Shown in pieces: positions 1 through 9,579 of a stretch of 64,000 nt of DNA; the stretch's first letter is position 1; each line of letters starts with the position of its first letter. Both the position numbers and the translations under genes were made by a program. The notes below the pieces were generated by a model. It was not told the origin of the DNA, made no database searches, and saw only the letters and a list, made by a program, of their open reading frames with translations. Source of the stretch: an uncultured Crocinitomix sp. (lineage in GTDB: Bacteria > Bacteroidota > Bacteroidia > Flavobacteriales_D > Crocinitomicaceae); contig CAKZON010000020.1 of assembly GCA_937136425.1 (NCBI GenBank), positions 186,001-250,000 on the forward strand, read 5' to 3'.

Positions 1-5
1 GCTCA

Positions 6-1451
6 TTATAACTCAAAAATATAGTTCAACATAAAGGCGGTACAACTAATACCCAACAAGCCTATTGAAATGATATAAATCAAGCCAATAAAATTTGGGA
101 ATTTAATTTGGCTCGAATTGAACCCCATACCAAACGCCCCACCAATCAATAAAATCAATGTATAAAGGAAACCTGTTGGTATATTTAAACAAAAACTTAA
201 TATGGGGTGGTGCAACTTGAATCGAGCCTTTATTTTTTCATAATTAAGAAAACTTATCTCATAGATTTTACCCATTAAGACATTTATAAAGAGTGTATTA
301 ATTACAGTTAGAATAGAAACAATCCACAATACCCAGGCAAATATTGCTCCTTTATCATAACCATAATTCCACCAGATTTTTTGAAAATGATTTCTTAATT
401 TATGATCGTTCTCTATGAATTTAAATTCCTGAAATTCAATGTCTAATTTTTCATAACTTGTTTGAAATCCGTAGTTTTGAAAGCTTGTTAAAAGAGCATT
501 GTACACATTACATTTTGCATCATAACTCGTATTTTCTGGAAACCACAAGATAAAATTATCATACCTCATTTTTATTTTGGATATATCTGTGTTGAGCAAA
601 TTAATTTCGCAAATTCTGTATTTTTCACTCGGCTTTACCTCTGTTAAATCCAAGGTATTTTTAATGGTAGAAATATTCGATAAATCAAGAAAACTAGGCA
701 AAGTTACATTATCAAAAATGAGATCGCCATTAATTGAACTGCCAGAAAAATCAACTATTGAATCGAATTGCGTACCAGAAAAATCTACGATTGAATTTAG
801 TTCCGAATTATTAAATAATGCGTTATCGCTAAACTCTGCATTTCTAAAATTTGCATCTCCATTGAAAATGGCAAAGGAATAAATTGCGGCTGCATAAAAG
901 TTAGAATTAATGAAATTAAGATCTTTATTAAACTTAGTTCCATAAAAATCTGCAACACCATGAAAATTTGATTGAAAAAAATCAGCATCCTGATCAAAAA
1001 CAATTCTTATAAAATCGACATTTTTCTTAAAAGTAGTTCTTGAAAAAACAACCTCATCATCAAATTTAGACCATGTAAAAAATGCTTCACTATAGAAAAC
1101 AGATTGGTGCCAATTTACGGACTTAAAACAATGCGATAAAGAAAAGTCAAAAACGTCCTGAAATTCAACGCGGTTAAAATCAACTGGGCTTACAAAATGA
1201 TAATTGTAATAATCCTTAGGTTCGCTAAAGCTCTTATTTGAATAAGCAAGCGTATCCGTTTTTACAATTGTAGATCTGCTTGTAATTCGATTATAGATAT
1301 CGAAATGATTATCAATACCATCCTTATTTTCTAAATTGCCCAGAGCAACCGACTTATCCAAAACCAATTCGGAAAAGTTAGCCTGCGCCCAACTACCAAA
1401 ATGGCCAAGGTGCACTAATAATAGTATCAATAATAAGTTAGGTCGTATCAT
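6..1451 (-). CDS. Pentapeptide-repeat membrane protein with channel-like C-terminus
   Basis: 481 aa. The N-terminus has a hydrophobic signal peptide ending near a WAQA cleavage motif. Residues of about 75-270 carry degenerate pentapeptide-type repeats with a recurring ADF/NF...F spacing, as in right-handed beta-helices. The C-terminal third has three hydrophobic segments (about 365-395, 420-445 and 455-480). The arrangement resembles proteins in which pentapeptide repeats precede a two-helix ion channel, but the expected GYGD filter is not present; a GMGF occurs in roughly that place. The repeats before the membrane part would be periplasmic if the signal peptide is used. Function unknown; the channel resemblance is my inference only. 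Confidence 0.75.
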   Translation of the reverse strand: MIRPNLLLILLLVHLGHFGSWAQANFSELVLDKSVALGNLENKDGIDNHFDIYNRITSRSTIVKTDTLAYSNKSFSEPKDYYNYHFVSPVDFNRVEFQDVFDFSLSHCFKSVNWHQSVFYSEAFFTWSKFDDEVVFSRTTFKKNVDFIRIVFDQDADFFQSNFHGVADFYGTKFNKDLNFINSNFYAAAIYSFAIFNGDANFRNAEFSDNALFNNSELNSIVDFSGTQFDSIVDFSGSSINGDLIFDNVTLPSFLDLSNISTIKNTLDLTEVKPSEKYRICEINLLNTDISKIKMRYDNFILWFPENTSYDAKCNVYNALLTSFQNYGFQTSYEKLDIEFQEFKFIENDHKLRNHFQKIWWNYGYDKGAIFAWVLWIVSILTVINTLFINVLMGKIYEISFLNYEKIKARFKLHHPILSFCLNIPTGFLYTLILLIGGAFGMGFNSSQIKFPNFIGLIYIISIGLLGISCTAFMLNYIFEL

Positions 1452-1613
1452 TCTTTAACGTACTTGGGTAGTCTGTAAAGAAATTGTAAAAATTAAGTTT
1501 TGGGTTGGATCAATAAAATCCAGTCCGGTTTCATAGCTGTCAGTGAATATAGTAAAATCTAAATGATAATGAGGTTATTATGGAAAACAAGTTAATGAAG
1601 AATGTTAGGACAT

Positions 1614-2264
1614 TCACAATTGTGACTTAAAATTTCTTGACTTGGGAATTTTATGTTCTCCAATGAATATATAGGATGCATTTTCAGACTTTATTCGCTG
1701 TTTATTAATAATGTATGAACGGTGCACACGAATAAAATAATCTGGCAGTTCAGATCGAAACTCTTTTAATAATTTCCGTTGAACAATTGTACGTTCCTCC
1801 ATAATAATCTCAACGTAGGTATTATCAGATTTAACAAAAAGAATTTCTGACGGATCAATAAATTCATAACCATTTGAGGTTTTAATTTTTATTGGCGGAA
1901 TTTGATTTAACGCAATAATCTCCAAGGCAACTGAAATATCATTGATTTTAAAGGGTTTACTTATATAGGCTGCTGGTTTAAGCTTTGCTGCTTCTAACAA
2001 AATTTTATGCTCATTATTTGCTGTTAGAAAGACAAATGGCTTCCCATTCTCATTCAATGTTCTTGCAACATCTAATCCTGAAATATTATCTGAAAGTTGA
2101 ATATCTACTATAGCTGCATCATAAACGAGGTTTTCCTCTTTAAGAAATGCACCACCTGAATGAAATACTTTAACAGGTTCATGCCCCACTTCTTTCACAA
2201 CTCGCATTAACTGGTTAGCTGCAAAAAACTCATCTTCAATAATTATTACTTTTAAATCAGGCAT
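1614..2264 (-). CDS. LytTR-family response regulator
   Basis: About 216 aa from the ATG at 2264; an earlier in-frame ATG at 2300 is less likely because it lies deep inside the kinase gene. The receiver domain (IIIEDE near the start, conserved VDIQL phospho-acceptor region and a later SKP lysine) is followed by a LytTR DNA-binding domain (about residues 115-216) with the typical FIRVHRSYIIN signature. The start overlaps the end of the upstream kinase gene by 8 bases, so the two are probably translationally coupled. It likely activates genes carrying paired LytTR sites; see the direct repeats at 6517-6548. Confidence 0.9.
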   Translation of the reverse strand: MPDLKVIIIEDEFFAANQLMRVVKEVGHEPVKVFHSGGAFLKEENLVYDAAIVDIQLSDNISGLDVARTLNENGKPFVFLTANNEHKILLEAAKLKPAAYISKPFKINDISVALEIIALNQIPPIKIKTSNGYEFIDPSEILFVKSDNTYVEIIMEERTIVQRKLLKEFRSELPDYFIRVHRSYIINKQRIKSENASYIFIGEHKIPKSRNFKSQL

Positions 2265-3900
2265 TAAATGAAAATTTATACTGTCCATTTTGATAATCAA
2301 TTCGCAGGTTATCCCCCTCTACTCTAGCAACCAAATCCTTAATAAGTTGAACACCTGTACCCATTTCAAATTTTTCAGGTAATTGCTGCTTGTCTTGATA
2401 TACAAATATGAATTTATCAAGGTCATTTAAAACATGAATTTTAATTCGAATAGTTGAATTGTCATTGTGCTTAATTGTATTCGCCATTAACTCATTAAGT
2501 ATCAATCCGAAATAAATCAATCGTTCACTATTAATACCAACCTCGGCAACATTAAACTGGATTGGTAATTGCCCATCATGTATAGTTTGGTAATTATCTA
2601 CAATTTCTTGAAAATAAACACGCATAGAAATTTGCTCATTATGAATATTAAAGTGCAAATGCCTATGAAGCGCGCTAATGGTTTGAATTTGTCCTGAAAT
2701 GTTTTCTAATAATGCTTGATTCTCAACTGAAGCTTTTGCTCCTGAATAATCTACCATAGAAGCAATCATTTGTAGATTATTCTTTATTCTGTGATTACTT
2801 TCTCTTATGAGCATTTGATAATCATTATTTGATACGTTGAGCTGATAATTTGTATGCTTCAATTGTTTTCTTCTTTTGCGCTCACGCATTATAATTACAA
2901 CCGATAGCAGAACAAATACTAAAGCTATTATAACATAATAAATAAGTCGATTTTTGGATTCTCTTTCCTCTACCAAAGCCAATTCATTTTTTCGACTTTT
3001 CTCCTCTTCTCTCGCAATGTTTTTTTCTAATTTTTCATGTTCAAATTGTTCACGCAATGCAACCATATTTTCATCATAAATGTGCGTGTTCAATTCATAA
3101 ATATTCTTAGTTTTAAAAAACTTGTACTTCCAATAAGCCGTGCTATCTCCGTCAATTTCGGCTTGCAAAATCTGAGAGTTATACATTCTGACATTTGTAT
3201 GTAACCAAGAATTTCCCTTTGTTAAATCTGCCAATATAGCCAAAATAGAATCCGCCTGAACTGTGTTTTCGAGTACAACTTCTAATTCCAATAAGTTATT
3301 CAGCACATCAGCATAGTACTCTGCATCTCCTTGACCTTGGTAAATAGTTGCAGATTCTGTATAGAGTTTACGCGCAGCATCATTAAACCCTCCACGAAAA
3401 CGGTAAAACCCCAATTCATTTTTTAATCCGGCTATTTCTTTTTGATATTTTTCTGGATGGGCTTCTGCAATAGTCAAAGCGGCGTCAATAAAAAATAAAA
3501 CACTATCAGTTCCATTTACATTTTTATAACCAATAAACTCATGATGTAGAGCTGCTAATCTGCCCAATCGGCGAATATTGTATATTTCCAGTTCGTCATT
3601 TTCTGTTTCTTTTATAGACCATAAAAGCTCAAACGCCTTAGGATAATCAGCAGTAATTCGAAAGATTTCTGCAGCTTTTATTTTCAATTGATACTCATGT
3701 TGCGGCACTTTTATGAACGAGGCAGCCTTCTTTAACTCTGCCAGTGCCTCGGCATATCTATATTCCTTTTTTAAAATACTCGCTTGGTTAATCCTATATT
3801 CAAAAGGCTTTCGATTGACAGATGAGTCTAAATCAGATTGGCACAGCACTGTTACTGGAAATGCAAATAAAAAAATTAATAAAAGGTGCGGACTCTTCAT
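2257..3900 (-). CDS. Sensor histidine kinase (HisKA_2 type) with periplasmic helical repeats
   Basis: 547 aa from the ATG at 3900. Signal peptide, then about 280 residues of alpha-helical, TPR-like sensor region, a charged coiled coil, one transmembrane helix (about 320-340), a HisKA_2-type dimerisation box (ESNHRIKNNLQMIASM, phospho-acceptor His in NHR) and an HATPase with the N box LNELMANTIKHN. The G-rich lid is short (GTGVQLI). This layout is the usual partner of LytTR regulators in Bacteroidota. It is co-transcribed with the regulator that it overlaps by 8 bases. Signal unknown. Confidence 0.9.
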   Translation of the reverse strand: MKSPHLLLIFLFAFPVTVLCQSDLDSSVNRKPFEYRINQASILKKEYRYAEALAELKKAASFIKVPQHEYQLKIKAAEIFRITADYPKAFELLWSIKETENDELEIYNIRRLGRLAALHHEFIGYKNVNGTDSVLFFIDAALTIAEAHPEKYQKEIAGLKNELGFYRFRGGFNDAARKLYTESATIYQGQGDAEYYADVLNNLLELEVVLENTVQADSILAILADLTKGNSWLHTNVRMYNSQILQAEIDGDSTAYWKYKFFKTKNIYELNTHIYDENMVALREQFEHEKLEKNIAREEEKSRKNELALVEERESKNRLIYYVIIALVFVLLSVVIIMRERKRRKQLKHTNYQLNVSNNDYQMLIRESNHRIKNNLQMIASMVDYSGAKASVENQALLENISGQIQTISALHRHLHFNIHNEQISMRVYFQEIVDNYQTIHDGQLPIQFNVAEVGINSERLIYFGLILNELMANTIKHNDNSTIRIKIHVLNDLDKFIFVYQDKQQLPEKFEMGTGVQLIKDLVARVEGDNLRIDYQNGQYKFSFNA

Positions 3901-3982
3901 GTACAAATCAAAGATATAAATTTCAACTAGCTTGCTGAAAATAGTTATTCTACTGGGTTAATTACATTTTAAATAAGTTGAA

Positions 3983-4018
3983 AATTCCCCAAGTAACACT
4001 TTGGCCACTTGAGGAATT
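3983..4018 (-). terminator. Hairpin downstream of the T9SS adhesin gene
   Basis: Arms of 12 bases (3983-3994 and 4007-4018) pair throughout in the minus-strand RNA with one G-U pair, around a 12-base loop. A short U-run follows. It lies 35 bases after the stop codon of the minus-strand gene at 4053. Confidence 0.55.
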
Positions 4019-4052
4019 TATCAGTTAATTAAGAATACACCTTGTTTTCCAA

Positions 4053-6434
4053 TTATTGCTTAATTATTTTTAAAATTTGAGATTGACCGTTTGAAACAAT
4101 CTGCAACAAATATTCTCCATTACTCAAAGTACCCATAGAAATATATTCTGAATCTACAGCCACTCCGTTCAACAACATTGCTCCATTCATGGTGAATAAT
4201 GTATAGTTAAATTCACCCTCAAATGTCACCGTAATAAAATCTGTTGTTGGGTTAGGATATACAGCAATCATATCCGTCTCAAAGCTTGTAATTCCTGCTT
4301 GATCAACCAATACTAATTCTTCTATTAACTCACAACCCTCATCATCAATAATGTGAACGGTGTAAGTTCCTTCAGCAAGACCTGTTAAGTCCTCAGTGTC
4401 ATCAAAATCTCCTGTTCCGTCATTATCCCAATCAAACGTATAATCAGGCATTCCTCCTGTTATGGTAATGTCAATTTCCCCGTCATCACCAACTGTTTCT
4501 GGCATTATTACTGAAGTCATTTCTAATGTGTTTTCAGTTACTTCGAGATCAACACTCGCTGTATTTTGGCAACCAAAAACATCTGTCCCAATAACGGTAT
4601 AAGTTTCTATTCCAACAGCATCTGGAGTAAAAGCTTCTCCATCTATTACACCCATATCCCATTCATATGTGAAAGCCCCTGAGCCTGCAAAATAAGTTGA
4701 ACTACCCAGGCAAATAACTTCATCTTCTAAGTATGTATCAACTGTCGGTAAGGCATACACTTCAACCGTAATTTCAGCTTCACTCTCACAGCCATTATCA
4801 TCTGTTCCTGTTACTGTGAAGGTGTGGAAACCAAGCTCATCCATTGTATATGGTTCTCCATCAGTAATTACTACTGGATCCCAAACATAAGTTGTAGCCC
4901 CTGTTCCTGACAATACTATGTCAGATCCAATACAGATGATTTCAGAATCCGCAGTTGCTTCCACTTCTGGTAAAGCATTTGCTGTAATATCAATTGAAGC
5001 TGTATTTTCACAACCATTATCATCTGTTCCAGTAACCGTATATGTAGTTGTACCTACAGCCGGAGCAAATGCAACACCGTCATCCGCAGTTGGATCCCAA
5101 GAATAGGTTGTTGCTCCATCTCCTGTAAGTGTCACTATTTCGCCTTCGCATACCTCCGTTAAATCTGCTACTGCAAATACTTCTGGAAGTGCATTTACTG
5201 TAATCTCGATTTGGAAATGACAATCCTCAGTGCTAATTGTAGATCCCGTATAAGTTGTTGTTCCAACAGGAGGTGCAAATGCTACTCCATTTTCTACACC
5301 CATATCCCATGTTACGTCTAGTCCAGTTTCAGCCGTACCGTCCAAAACAAGCTCTTCACCTTCACAAAATTCCGTTTCAACAGCTTCCACGGTAATTGGG
5401 TCGCACAGTAGCATAATTGTAATATATCCATGTCCACTATTTCCAACTACATTTTCTTGGTCAAGTCCGCTATTGTAAGAACCGCCGCCGCCGCCAGATT
5501 GCGCACTTCCATTGTTTCCGCCGCCGCCAGAGTAGCCGCCACCGCCGCCAGACCCCATATTGTCAGATCCACCGCCGCCTCCGCCGCCAAATCCGCCATC
5601 ACCACCTTCGTTTCCGTCTTCTACATCACCCCCATCAATCCATCTTTCTCCTCCAACTCCACCTTCTGCAGGTCTTAAACCTCCACCAGCACTAGAAAAT
5701 TCAAGAGGTGTTGCCTCATATAAAGTAGGTACATTGCCCGCAGTACCATTCGTCAACCAACCACAGCCTCCGCCAGCCCAGTAACTTCCTCCACCAGTAT
5801 TCAATCCACCTCCGTTACCGTCAGTTCCTCCATTACCTCTTCCCAATCCTTCATTTCCGTCAATTGTTGTGTTGGCATTTCTCCCATCAAAATTACCAGG
5901 GCTAGTGCCACCACCACCACCGCCAGCAGCAATTAAAGGTAAACCATCAGGATCAGTAGGGTCCCATACGAAACTACCTCCGCCACCACCAGGAGCAGCA
6001 TTATCATAACCAAAATCGCCACCCTCTGCAGAATTTACGCCTTGTTGGCCTACTATAAGGTAAAGTATTTGTCCTTCAACTAAAGAAAATCTTCCCGCCA
6101 TTACAGCACCTAATCCTCCATCCTCCGGATCTACTGTATAAAGGTGATCTCCACCTTGAGCACCAGCTGCTTCGATCAAATAATCACCCGTAGTTGGTAC
6201 GGTCCACTCTTGAATTCCATTCGTAGTCATATTAAATAAGGCTGGATCAAGCTCCCACGTTTCAGCAGCGTATGCTACTTGACAATCGGATAAAGAAGGT
6301 CCATCTTTACCTTCGGCACTTGCATTGGTAAAGGTATGTTCTTCAAAATCATACAACTGAGCAACGCTATTTGTTGACATAGCAAAAGTTGATAAAATTA
6401 TCCCCAATAATTGAGGTTTAAAATGTAGTTTCAT
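4053..6434 (-). CDS. T9SS-secreted glycine-rich, Ig-like and SprB-repeat surface protein
   Basis: 793 aa. Signal peptide (cleavage after about residue 26, NSVAQ). A long glycine-rich domain (about 70-345) resembles the ALK/LTK-type Gly_rich family, with many GGGGG runs. About four Ig-like/PKD-like repeats of some 75 aa follow (about 350-645), each with a conserved C-x-G...L-x-G pattern and ending in a TYTV-type strand. A SprB-like repeat (about 650-720, GGMPDYTFDWDNDG) and a Por secretion sorting domain (VYPNPTTDFITV... ending KIIKQ) close the protein. Known biology: such C-terminal domains direct export by the type IX system and surface attachment. Probably an adhesin or matrix protein. A promoter and paired direct repeats lie upstream. 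Confidence 0.92.
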   Translation of the reverse strand: MKLHFKPQLLGIILSTFAMSTNSVAQLYDFEEHTFTNASAEGKDGPSLSDCQVAYAAETWELDPALFNMTTNGIQEWTVPTTGDYLIEAAGAQGGDHLYTVDPEDGGLGAVMAGRFSLVEGQILYLIVGQQGVNSAEGGDFGYDNAAPGGGGGSFVWDPTDPDGLPLIAAGGGGGGTSPGNFDGRNANTTIDGNEGLGRGNGGTDGNGGGLNTGGGSYWAGGGCGWLTNGTAGNVPTLYEATPLEFSSAGGGLRPAEGGVGGERWIDGGDVEDGNEGGDGGFGGGGGGGSDNMGSGGGGGYSGGGGNNGSAQSGGGGGSYNSGLDQENVVGNSGHGYITIMLLCDPITVEAVETEFCEGEELVLDGTAETGLDVTWDMGVENGVAFAPPVGTTTYTGSTISTEDCHFQIEITVNALPEVFAVADLTEVCEGEIVTLTGDGATTYSWDPTADDGVAFAPAVGTTTYTVTGTDDNGCENTASIDITANALPEVEATADSEIICIGSDIVLSGTGATTYVWDPVVITDGEPYTMDELGFHTFTVTGTDDNGCESEAEITVEVYALPTVDTYLEDEVICLGSSTYFAGSGAFTYEWDMGVIDGEAFTPDAVGIETYTVIGTDVFGCQNTASVDLEVTENTLEMTSVIMPETVGDDGEIDITITGGMPDYTFDWDNDGTGDFDDTEDLTGLAEGTYTVHIIDDEGCELIEELVLVDQAGITSFETDMIAVYPNPTTDFITVTFEGEFNYTLFTMNGAMLLNGVAVDSEYISMGTLSNGEYLLQIVSNGQSQILKIIKQ

Positions 6435-6470
6435 AACAATATGGTATTTTGTTTTTATAGTTTAACAATA

Positions 6471-6501
6471 CAAGCATATTACATTTTTTAAAAACCACAA
6501 T
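6471..6501 (-). promoter_or_regulatory. Predicted Bacteroidota-type promoter of the adhesin gene
   Basis: On the minus strand ATTG (6498-6501) is followed after 19 bases by TATGCTTG (6471-6478). Each differs by one base from the Bacteroidota consensus TTTG / TAnnTTTG, and the spacing is the preferred one. It is 37 bases or more upstream of the ATG at 6434. Confidence 0.45.
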
Positions 6502-6516
6502 GTATCTTGCTAAGGG

Positions 6517-6548
6517 TTGTAGTAAACTACATTTTATTGTAGTAAACT
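6517..6548. promoter_or_regulatory. Paired 12-bp direct repeats, candidate LytTR activator site
   Basis: TTGTAGTAAACT occurs at 6517-6528 and again at 6537-6548, a 20-base period (about two helical turns). The first copy is also part of a palindrome TGTAGTAAACTACA. The pair ends 16 bp upstream of the predicted -33 element of the adhesin gene, a normal place for an activator. Two direct repeats one face of the helix apart is the known layout of LytTR sites, and each copy read on the minus strand contains AGTTTAC, reminiscent of the GTT core. The link to a LytTR regulator is inference. Confidence 0.4.
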
Positions 6549-6814
6549 GCTTGAACGCCCATTCAATATTGAATGAAATTTGTTAATTCATAGAAATTAA
6601 TATTGGAGAATTATGGACAAATTATCATTTCAGATAATGCCTTATTCTTTCTATAAAGTCTAGATGAATAATCTATATTTTCAATTTGCCCTACCTTTTT
6701 AAAGCCAAACTTTTTATAAAACCAAAAATTCACCTCTTTGCGGTTGCATTGATTAGGTATTACTAACAAATAAATAATTTCAGTTCAGGCATATATCTTA
6801 TATTGCATAGTAGT
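6549..6814. other. Spacer without a recognised gene
   Basis: AT-rich divergent region between the adhesin gene (whose upstream region totals about 380 bp) and the plus-strand gene at 6815. I see no convincing small gene, repeat or RNA in this part. Confidence 0.5.
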
Positions 6815-8446
6815 ATGAAACCCTATTCGAAATTATTTATATCGCTGTTTGTTTTTTGGCTTATTGGTCAAGGTAAAGCCTTAACCCAGCTTGACAGCAT
6901 TATTGTAAACTATAAATTAGATAGCATTAAATTCATAGATCTTAAATTCGGTGAGTTTCCTGAAAAAACCAGTTTTATTAAAGTTAAAATCCTAGACTTT
7001 TCGAGTGATAAATTCGATAATTACCAACCTTATCGTCTCTATCATAATGATCCTTTGTTTTCATTTAAGCCTTCTAGTTCAGTTCGGTTAAAAGATGTCA
7101 ATAGAATCGAATTCAGCAGCTATTTACTTTTCTACATTCAGTATTATTCCAGTGACAGTCTTAAAATTTCAGAGCAATATTATCGGCATAAAAACGCAAA
7201 AAACCGAGCTATAATCACTGTTGATGTTGACCCTGTTATTCTTAAAAACAAAAATGAGACACACAGTTTTATTTGGAGTTGGGAATCGGGGAAAGACCTT
7301 TATTGGCGTTTTTATTTAGACAAAAGTTTTGAGACTGCGGTTATGCTAAATCTAGGAGAAATTCCTGCATATCAATTACATTGGGTAACTTCTGATAAGG
7401 TTATTGATAGTATTCCATTTTATGCTGAATTATTGGATAAAGAAGGGATTGGTTCTGAATCTGTTTTCAAAATCCCTAAAAAACAACTTTCCTTTTCGAT
7501 TAACCATTCTGATACAGTTAAAATTTCGCATCAATCCTTGTCAAAACCTTGCGATTTTCTATTCCGAATTGTCCCAGTTAATGAGGTTCCAATTAGTGAA
7601 ATCTTTGACCACCCAAAGATACAGGCTTTAAAATATGTTAATCAAAAAGACACCTTGATAAACGGCAGTTTATTGCGAAAAATTGACTTTGAAATACATT
7701 CATCCTTAGATAGTGTTTCTGCTAGACTGAAATCTAATCAATATCTTTTAGGCTGGTACATGCAAAATGGGATTTATGCTCACAAGGTGAAGGTTAACTC
7801 AGGTATTACAAAATTCTCATTGGTTTATCCCACCAGATACCATGGCGAAAACATGAAAACATTACGTGTTCAATTAACAGACGGATCCTTCACACCTTTT
7901 AAACCCTCAATCAATATTCCTTATTTACCAGCAAATTTAGAGGAGTTTGAATTCCTTAAAATTTCTAGAGGCTCTAGTCGTAAAAAATTTAGACTTTATC
8001 AATGGAGCGTATTTATAGGAAAACATGACAGTATTGCAAAAAACGGTTTTAATGATTTTGAATCAGGCTTGCATTTCGGATGTGAAAATCACGACCCTGA
8101 GCATTATGATCAATCTCCTCAAATCAATGTACACAAAAGTGAATATTTAACTTTCGTTATTACGAATAAAAGAACAAAAGAAATACTCAAAACATTGGTT
8201 CTTCCTGTAACCTCAGAAAGACTCTATAAAAGGAAAATAGTCTTGAAAATCAATGACGATTTAAAATTGAAGTTTAAGATTGAAAGAGTCCCCTATTTAG
8301 TTCCAAAATTTGATATTGATCATAGGACGTTTAGTGATTTCCGAACAGATATGAGCAATGCAATGGATATTCCAACTCTTTATCGAAACAGCGCAGTTAG
8401 TTATTTAAATAAAACACGTGATATTTATTTAACTCCTCGTTATTGA
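6815..8446 (+). CDS. Secreted or periplasmic protein of unknown function
   Basis: 543 aa from the ATG at 6815; an in-frame TTG twelve bases upstream is less likely. A signal peptide (MKPYSKLFISLFVFWLIGQG) is followed by a mixed beta-rich sequence without further membrane segments, low-complexity stretches or recognisable catalytic motif. It is rich in Lys, Asp, Ser and Tyr as is normal for envelope proteins of this group. It stands alone on the plus strand. I do not recognise a family. Confidence 0.75.
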   Translation: MKPYSKLFISLFVFWLIGQGKALTQLDSIIVNYKLDSIKFIDLKFGEFPEKTSFIKVKILDFSSDKFDNYQPYRLYHNDPLFSFKPSSSVRLKDVNRIEFSSYLLFYIQYYSSDSLKISEQYYRHKNAKNRAIITVDVDPVILKNKNETHSFIWSWESGKDLYWRFYLDKSFETAVMLNLGEIPAYQLHWVTSDKVIDSIPFYAELLDKEGIGSESVFKIPKKQLSFSINHSDTVKISHQSLSKPCDFLFRIVPVNEVPISEIFDHPKIQALKYVNQKDTLINGSLLRKIDFEIHSSLDSVSARLKSNQYLLGWYMQNGIYAHKVKVNSGITKFSLVYPTRYHGENMKTLRVQLTDGSFTPFKPSINIPYLPANLEEFEFLKISRGSSRKKFRLYQWSVFIGKHDSIAKNGFNDFESGLHFGCENHDPEHYDQSPQINVHKSEYLTFVITNKRTKEILKTLVLPVTSERLYKRKIVLKINDDLKLKFKIERVPYLVPKFDIDHRTFSDFRTDMSNAMDIPTLYRNSAVSYLNKTRDIYLTPRY

Positions 8447-8697
8447 TTAATAAATTTCATTGATCATAAAGGTGCGTTAAAAGAGGTATTTTGTTTGCTC
8501 GCTATTTTGCAAATTTATTAGGTCAATGGATGAGTTAGTAGGAAATTCAGCATTACAGCAATTACGAAGCGGGTATCCCTAAATAACCTCATAAAGTCAA
8601 AACAGTAACACATAAACTCGAACCTGCCATACATAAGGTGGCTATTGGAAAATTCACGTTTAAGCGCTCTCTTTGAAGAAAATTAAAATTTATACTT

Positions 8698-9072
8698 ATG
8701 AAAACATTTTTTGTATTACTAACATTGACATTACTATCATCTTCAGCACTTGCAACAGAAGTGATAATGGAGGTGGCAGGGAGAAAAATTGTGGTTAACA
8801 ATGACGACAGGTTTCCTTGTGACTGCCCATGTATGAGAAGAAAGCTTGACGTAAAATATGGAGGCAGATATACTATTGATAGCTGGAAATGTGACCTTGA
8901 TGGAGTAAGACCTCCAGGCGGTGGTGGAGAAGACCATGACATATCTGTTACTTTCTTTATTGCAGAATACGAAAGCCCAATTGAAGTTCAAGCTGAGTAT
9001 GCAGAATTAATAGACATCTTAACATCTGAAGGTCAGTCAATATTTATCACGTTTACAGTTTCAGAGGATTAA
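8698..9072 (+). CDS. Small secreted protein with a CDCPC motif
   Basis: 124 aa. Signal peptide MKTFFVLLTLTLLSSSALA, then a mature domain with the closely spaced cysteines FPCDCPCMRRK and one more Cys further on, suggesting disulfides or metal binding. A GGGGE turn lies in the middle. No family recognised. A clear intrinsic terminator follows about 45 bases after the stop codon, supporting it as an independent expressed gene. Confidence 0.7.
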   Translation: MKTFFVLLTLTLLSSSALATEVIMEVAGRKIVVNNDDRFPCDCPCMRRKLDVKYGGRYTIDSWKCDLDGVRPPGGGGEDHDISVTFFIAEYESPIEVQAEYAELIDILTSEGQSIFITFTVSED

Positions 9073-9114
9073 AAGTATTGCAATTAACAAGTTTTAATTG
9101 TAAATCGTCACTCC

Positions 9115-9147
9115 AAACCAGCAGTAAATTACTGCTGGTTTTTTTGT
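9115..9147 (+). terminator. Intrinsic terminator after the CDCPC protein gene
   Basis: Perfect inverted repeat with 11-base arms (ACCAGCAGTAA / TTACTGCTGGT around a single A) followed directly by a run of seven T. In RNA the innermost pairs open to give a normal loop. Confidence 0.85.
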
Positions 9148-9150
9148 TGT

Positions 9151-9339
9151 TTGAAAATTAGCTGTGAATTGAAAAATAACGTTTTGGAAAGGTGGTACGG
9201 GCTGTTTATGGTTACGACCAAGACCAACAGCAAATGGTACAACCAGTATTTTGAATCTGTGCCTGTGGAGGCGGTAGAAGCTTATGAAATTGAATTTTGG
9301 GAGGGTAGGATTAGTTCGGTTTGGTTTCCTGAATATTAA
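9151..9339 (+). pseudogene. Gene fragment related to the 58-aa gene at 11918
   Basis: The open frame begins with TTG at 9151; an internal ATG at 9208 is an alternative. From about 9201 to the stop the DNA and protein closely match the 3' two thirds of the gene at 11918 (shared core MVTTKTNSKWY, later VPVE, AYEIEF and GRISS). The sequence upstream of the match is unrelated and starts only a few bases after a terminator, so I read it as a truncated, probably unexpressed copy. It could be a real short protein of about 43 aa starting at 9208. Confidence 0.45.
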
Positions 9340-9579
9340 AATGATTAAAGTCGATAGCAAAGGAGGAACTTACGTGCGGTCTCACATAGCTTTTATTAAA
9401 AATAATTCATACCTTACCACTATCAAAAGCCCAAAATAAATCTTCTAGAAAAATTAGATGAACGTAAATAGATTACGTTCTAATAAGATATATTTGAACA
9501 AATAATTCTTTATTATTTTAACATAAATGAAGAATTCACATTATAATTAATTATTAATTTTAAAAGAGATATTACAGTT
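9340..9579. other. AT-rich spacer
   Basis: Very AT-rich stretch between the gene fragment and the small membrane protein. No open frame, repeat or convincing hairpin stands out; it probably contains the promoter for the gene pair at 9580-10962. Confidence 0.4.

Noticed and set aside
4240-5400. Tandem repeats as a CRISPR-like or minisatellite array
   Set aside because: The repeats are in-frame Ig-like domain repeats of one protein, about 225 bases each and diverged.
5430-5784. Plus-strand Pro/Ala-rich frames
   Set aside because: Antisense of the glycine-rich region of the T9SS protein; composition only.
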